The translations under genes were made by a program, and so were the position numbers. A stretch of DNA of 64,000 nt from Leptasterias polaris (Eukaryota > Echinodermata > Asteroidea > Forcipulatida > Asteriidae), in NCBI GenBank assembly GCA_037783415.1, contig JAZGTN010000028.1, positions 434,001 to 498,000 of the forward strand. Direction: 5' to 3'. Numbering within the stretch: position 1 is the first letter of the stretch; every line of letters begins with the position of its first letter. Shown in pieces: positions 63,131-64,000 of this stretch. The notes beneath the pieces were generated by a model, which was given only the letters and a program-made list of their open reading frames with translations, did not search any database and had not been told where the DNA came from.

Positions 63131-64000
63131 ATATAATTAAGCAGCGGATAGTGTTGATTTGATGTCGGATTGGGACTGAAACACCTGTGGGTATATATAT
63201 ATATATTTTTTTTTTTTGCAAGAAAAACTTACAAAAAATTGATAAGTTAAAATGAAAAGAAAATTTGTGACTATCCGGACCCCATCCTCAGAAAAAGCAT
63301 GCTCGATGAGCATATTGAGATTTACTTAATTTATGCCTACTATTCCCGCCACCTGTTATCTCACTGGATGAAATAAATTAAGCAATCCGGGAACAAGTTC
63401 ATTCAATACATTCCTTGGACTGGGGTCACTTTGGAATGTCACTGTTGAATCTTCTTTGTTATGCAAATAAGGAGTTTTGCGCTGTTTTCGAAGTAAATAC
63501 AGCATTGCATTCAACTTGCCCCGAGTCGCGGACGAATGGAGAACAGCATGGCGGACCTCTCAGCTCTACATTGGAAATTGTACGTCGCGTTTTCTGACGA
63601 ACTTTATGTTATGTGCACTCAGAAATATTCCGGCACTCTCTGTTGCACTTTTAGGATCATTTTGTGAAATTGTTTATCTGAAGCTTGGCCAAGCACAAGA
63701 AGTCTAAACCTTGTGCATTTTTGTCACTGGCCAGAGAGATTTTACCAACAACTGCAGTAAATTCAGAACAGCATTCACTGTTGAGCCCTTTAGTACATTT
63801 CGTGAGATCCACCAAGTTAATTAAAGTTCCGACTGCAGACTTTAAAGCACATGTTAACTTCGGTGTTGAGCTTGGCTGGAGGAACTCCGGTGAATGTGTG
63901 TGCCGTTGGCTGCAGTAAAGCTTCAGGACCAAGGCCTAACACTGGCATTCCAACCATCGACATTTTGTTGAGGTAAGGCTTGGGGACATTACCTGTAATT
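63131..64000. other. No confident gene; possible 5' region at the window edge
   Basis: Contains (TA)n/T-run microsatellite text near 63197-63220. A short ATG frame with a favourable start context (ATGGCGGACCTCTCAGCTC at about 63548) ends after about 40 codons. GTAAGG near 63972 could be a donor of an exon continuing outside the window. Evidence is too thin for a gene call. Confidence 0.3.

Noticed and set aside
63548..63918. Start of a gene near the window end
   Set aside because: The ATG frame is only about 40 codons and the longer frame starts at TTG; no domain or clear donor in frame.

Overview
The window looks like animal nuclear DNA: AT-rich, intron-rich, and dominated by transposable elements and tandem arrays. 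A marine deuterostome, most likely an echinoderm (perhaps a sea star), fits best. That rests on gene type and on my recollection of the SINE and MITE families; no search was run.

Three sets of real exons stand out. (1) On the plus strand at 11097-24051, eight exons join in phase into a 365-aa type I membrane protein: signal peptide, an unrecognised Cys-rich module, four Delta/DLK-type EGF repeats, one transmembrane helix and a short tail, with no DSL domain. (2) On the plus strand at 29743-29994 and 33069-33496, two exons join in phase. The first encodes a beta-rich module (FN3-like or UPA-like) and the second a C-terminal helical module resembling a death fold. Their entry phase matches two upstream donors of gene 1, so they may be an alternative intracellular tail of the same receptor. 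(3) On the minus strand at 54983-48661, four exons encode a TNF-receptor-superfamily-like protein: signal peptide, about three cysteine-rich repeats, transmembrane helix and a short tail without a death domain.

Region by region: 1-11096 is a 32-bp tandem array, a 1.75-kb inverted-repeat element with 4-bp target duplications, several tRNA-Leu-derived SINEs, a hAT-like MITE and a broken zinc-finger fragment. 11097-24051 is the EGF receptor gene, whose introns hold LINE fragments, SINEs, TTAA-type MITEs and larger CAG...CTG-ended elements, several of them nested. 24052-35340 holds a 57-bp array, a long hairpin, the two exons of set 2 separated by a SINE with a 35-bp array grown inside it, a large hairpin MITE and a 138-bp array. 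35341-48660 has no gene that I can see but several inverted-repeat elements, including a 2.3-kb MULE-like one with 9-bp target duplications. 48661-54983 is the TNFR-like gene, with a 21-bp minisatellite in an intron. 54984-64000 holds a long AAC/GGC microsatellite, MITEs, a 35-bp array inside a MITE and probable retroposon remnants.

If the exon sets are genuine neighbours, the window carries an EGF-type receptor, a possible death-fold signalling tail and a TNFR-like receptor within about 40 kb. That pattern suits a cell-surface or innate-immune signalling neighbourhood, but this is inference.
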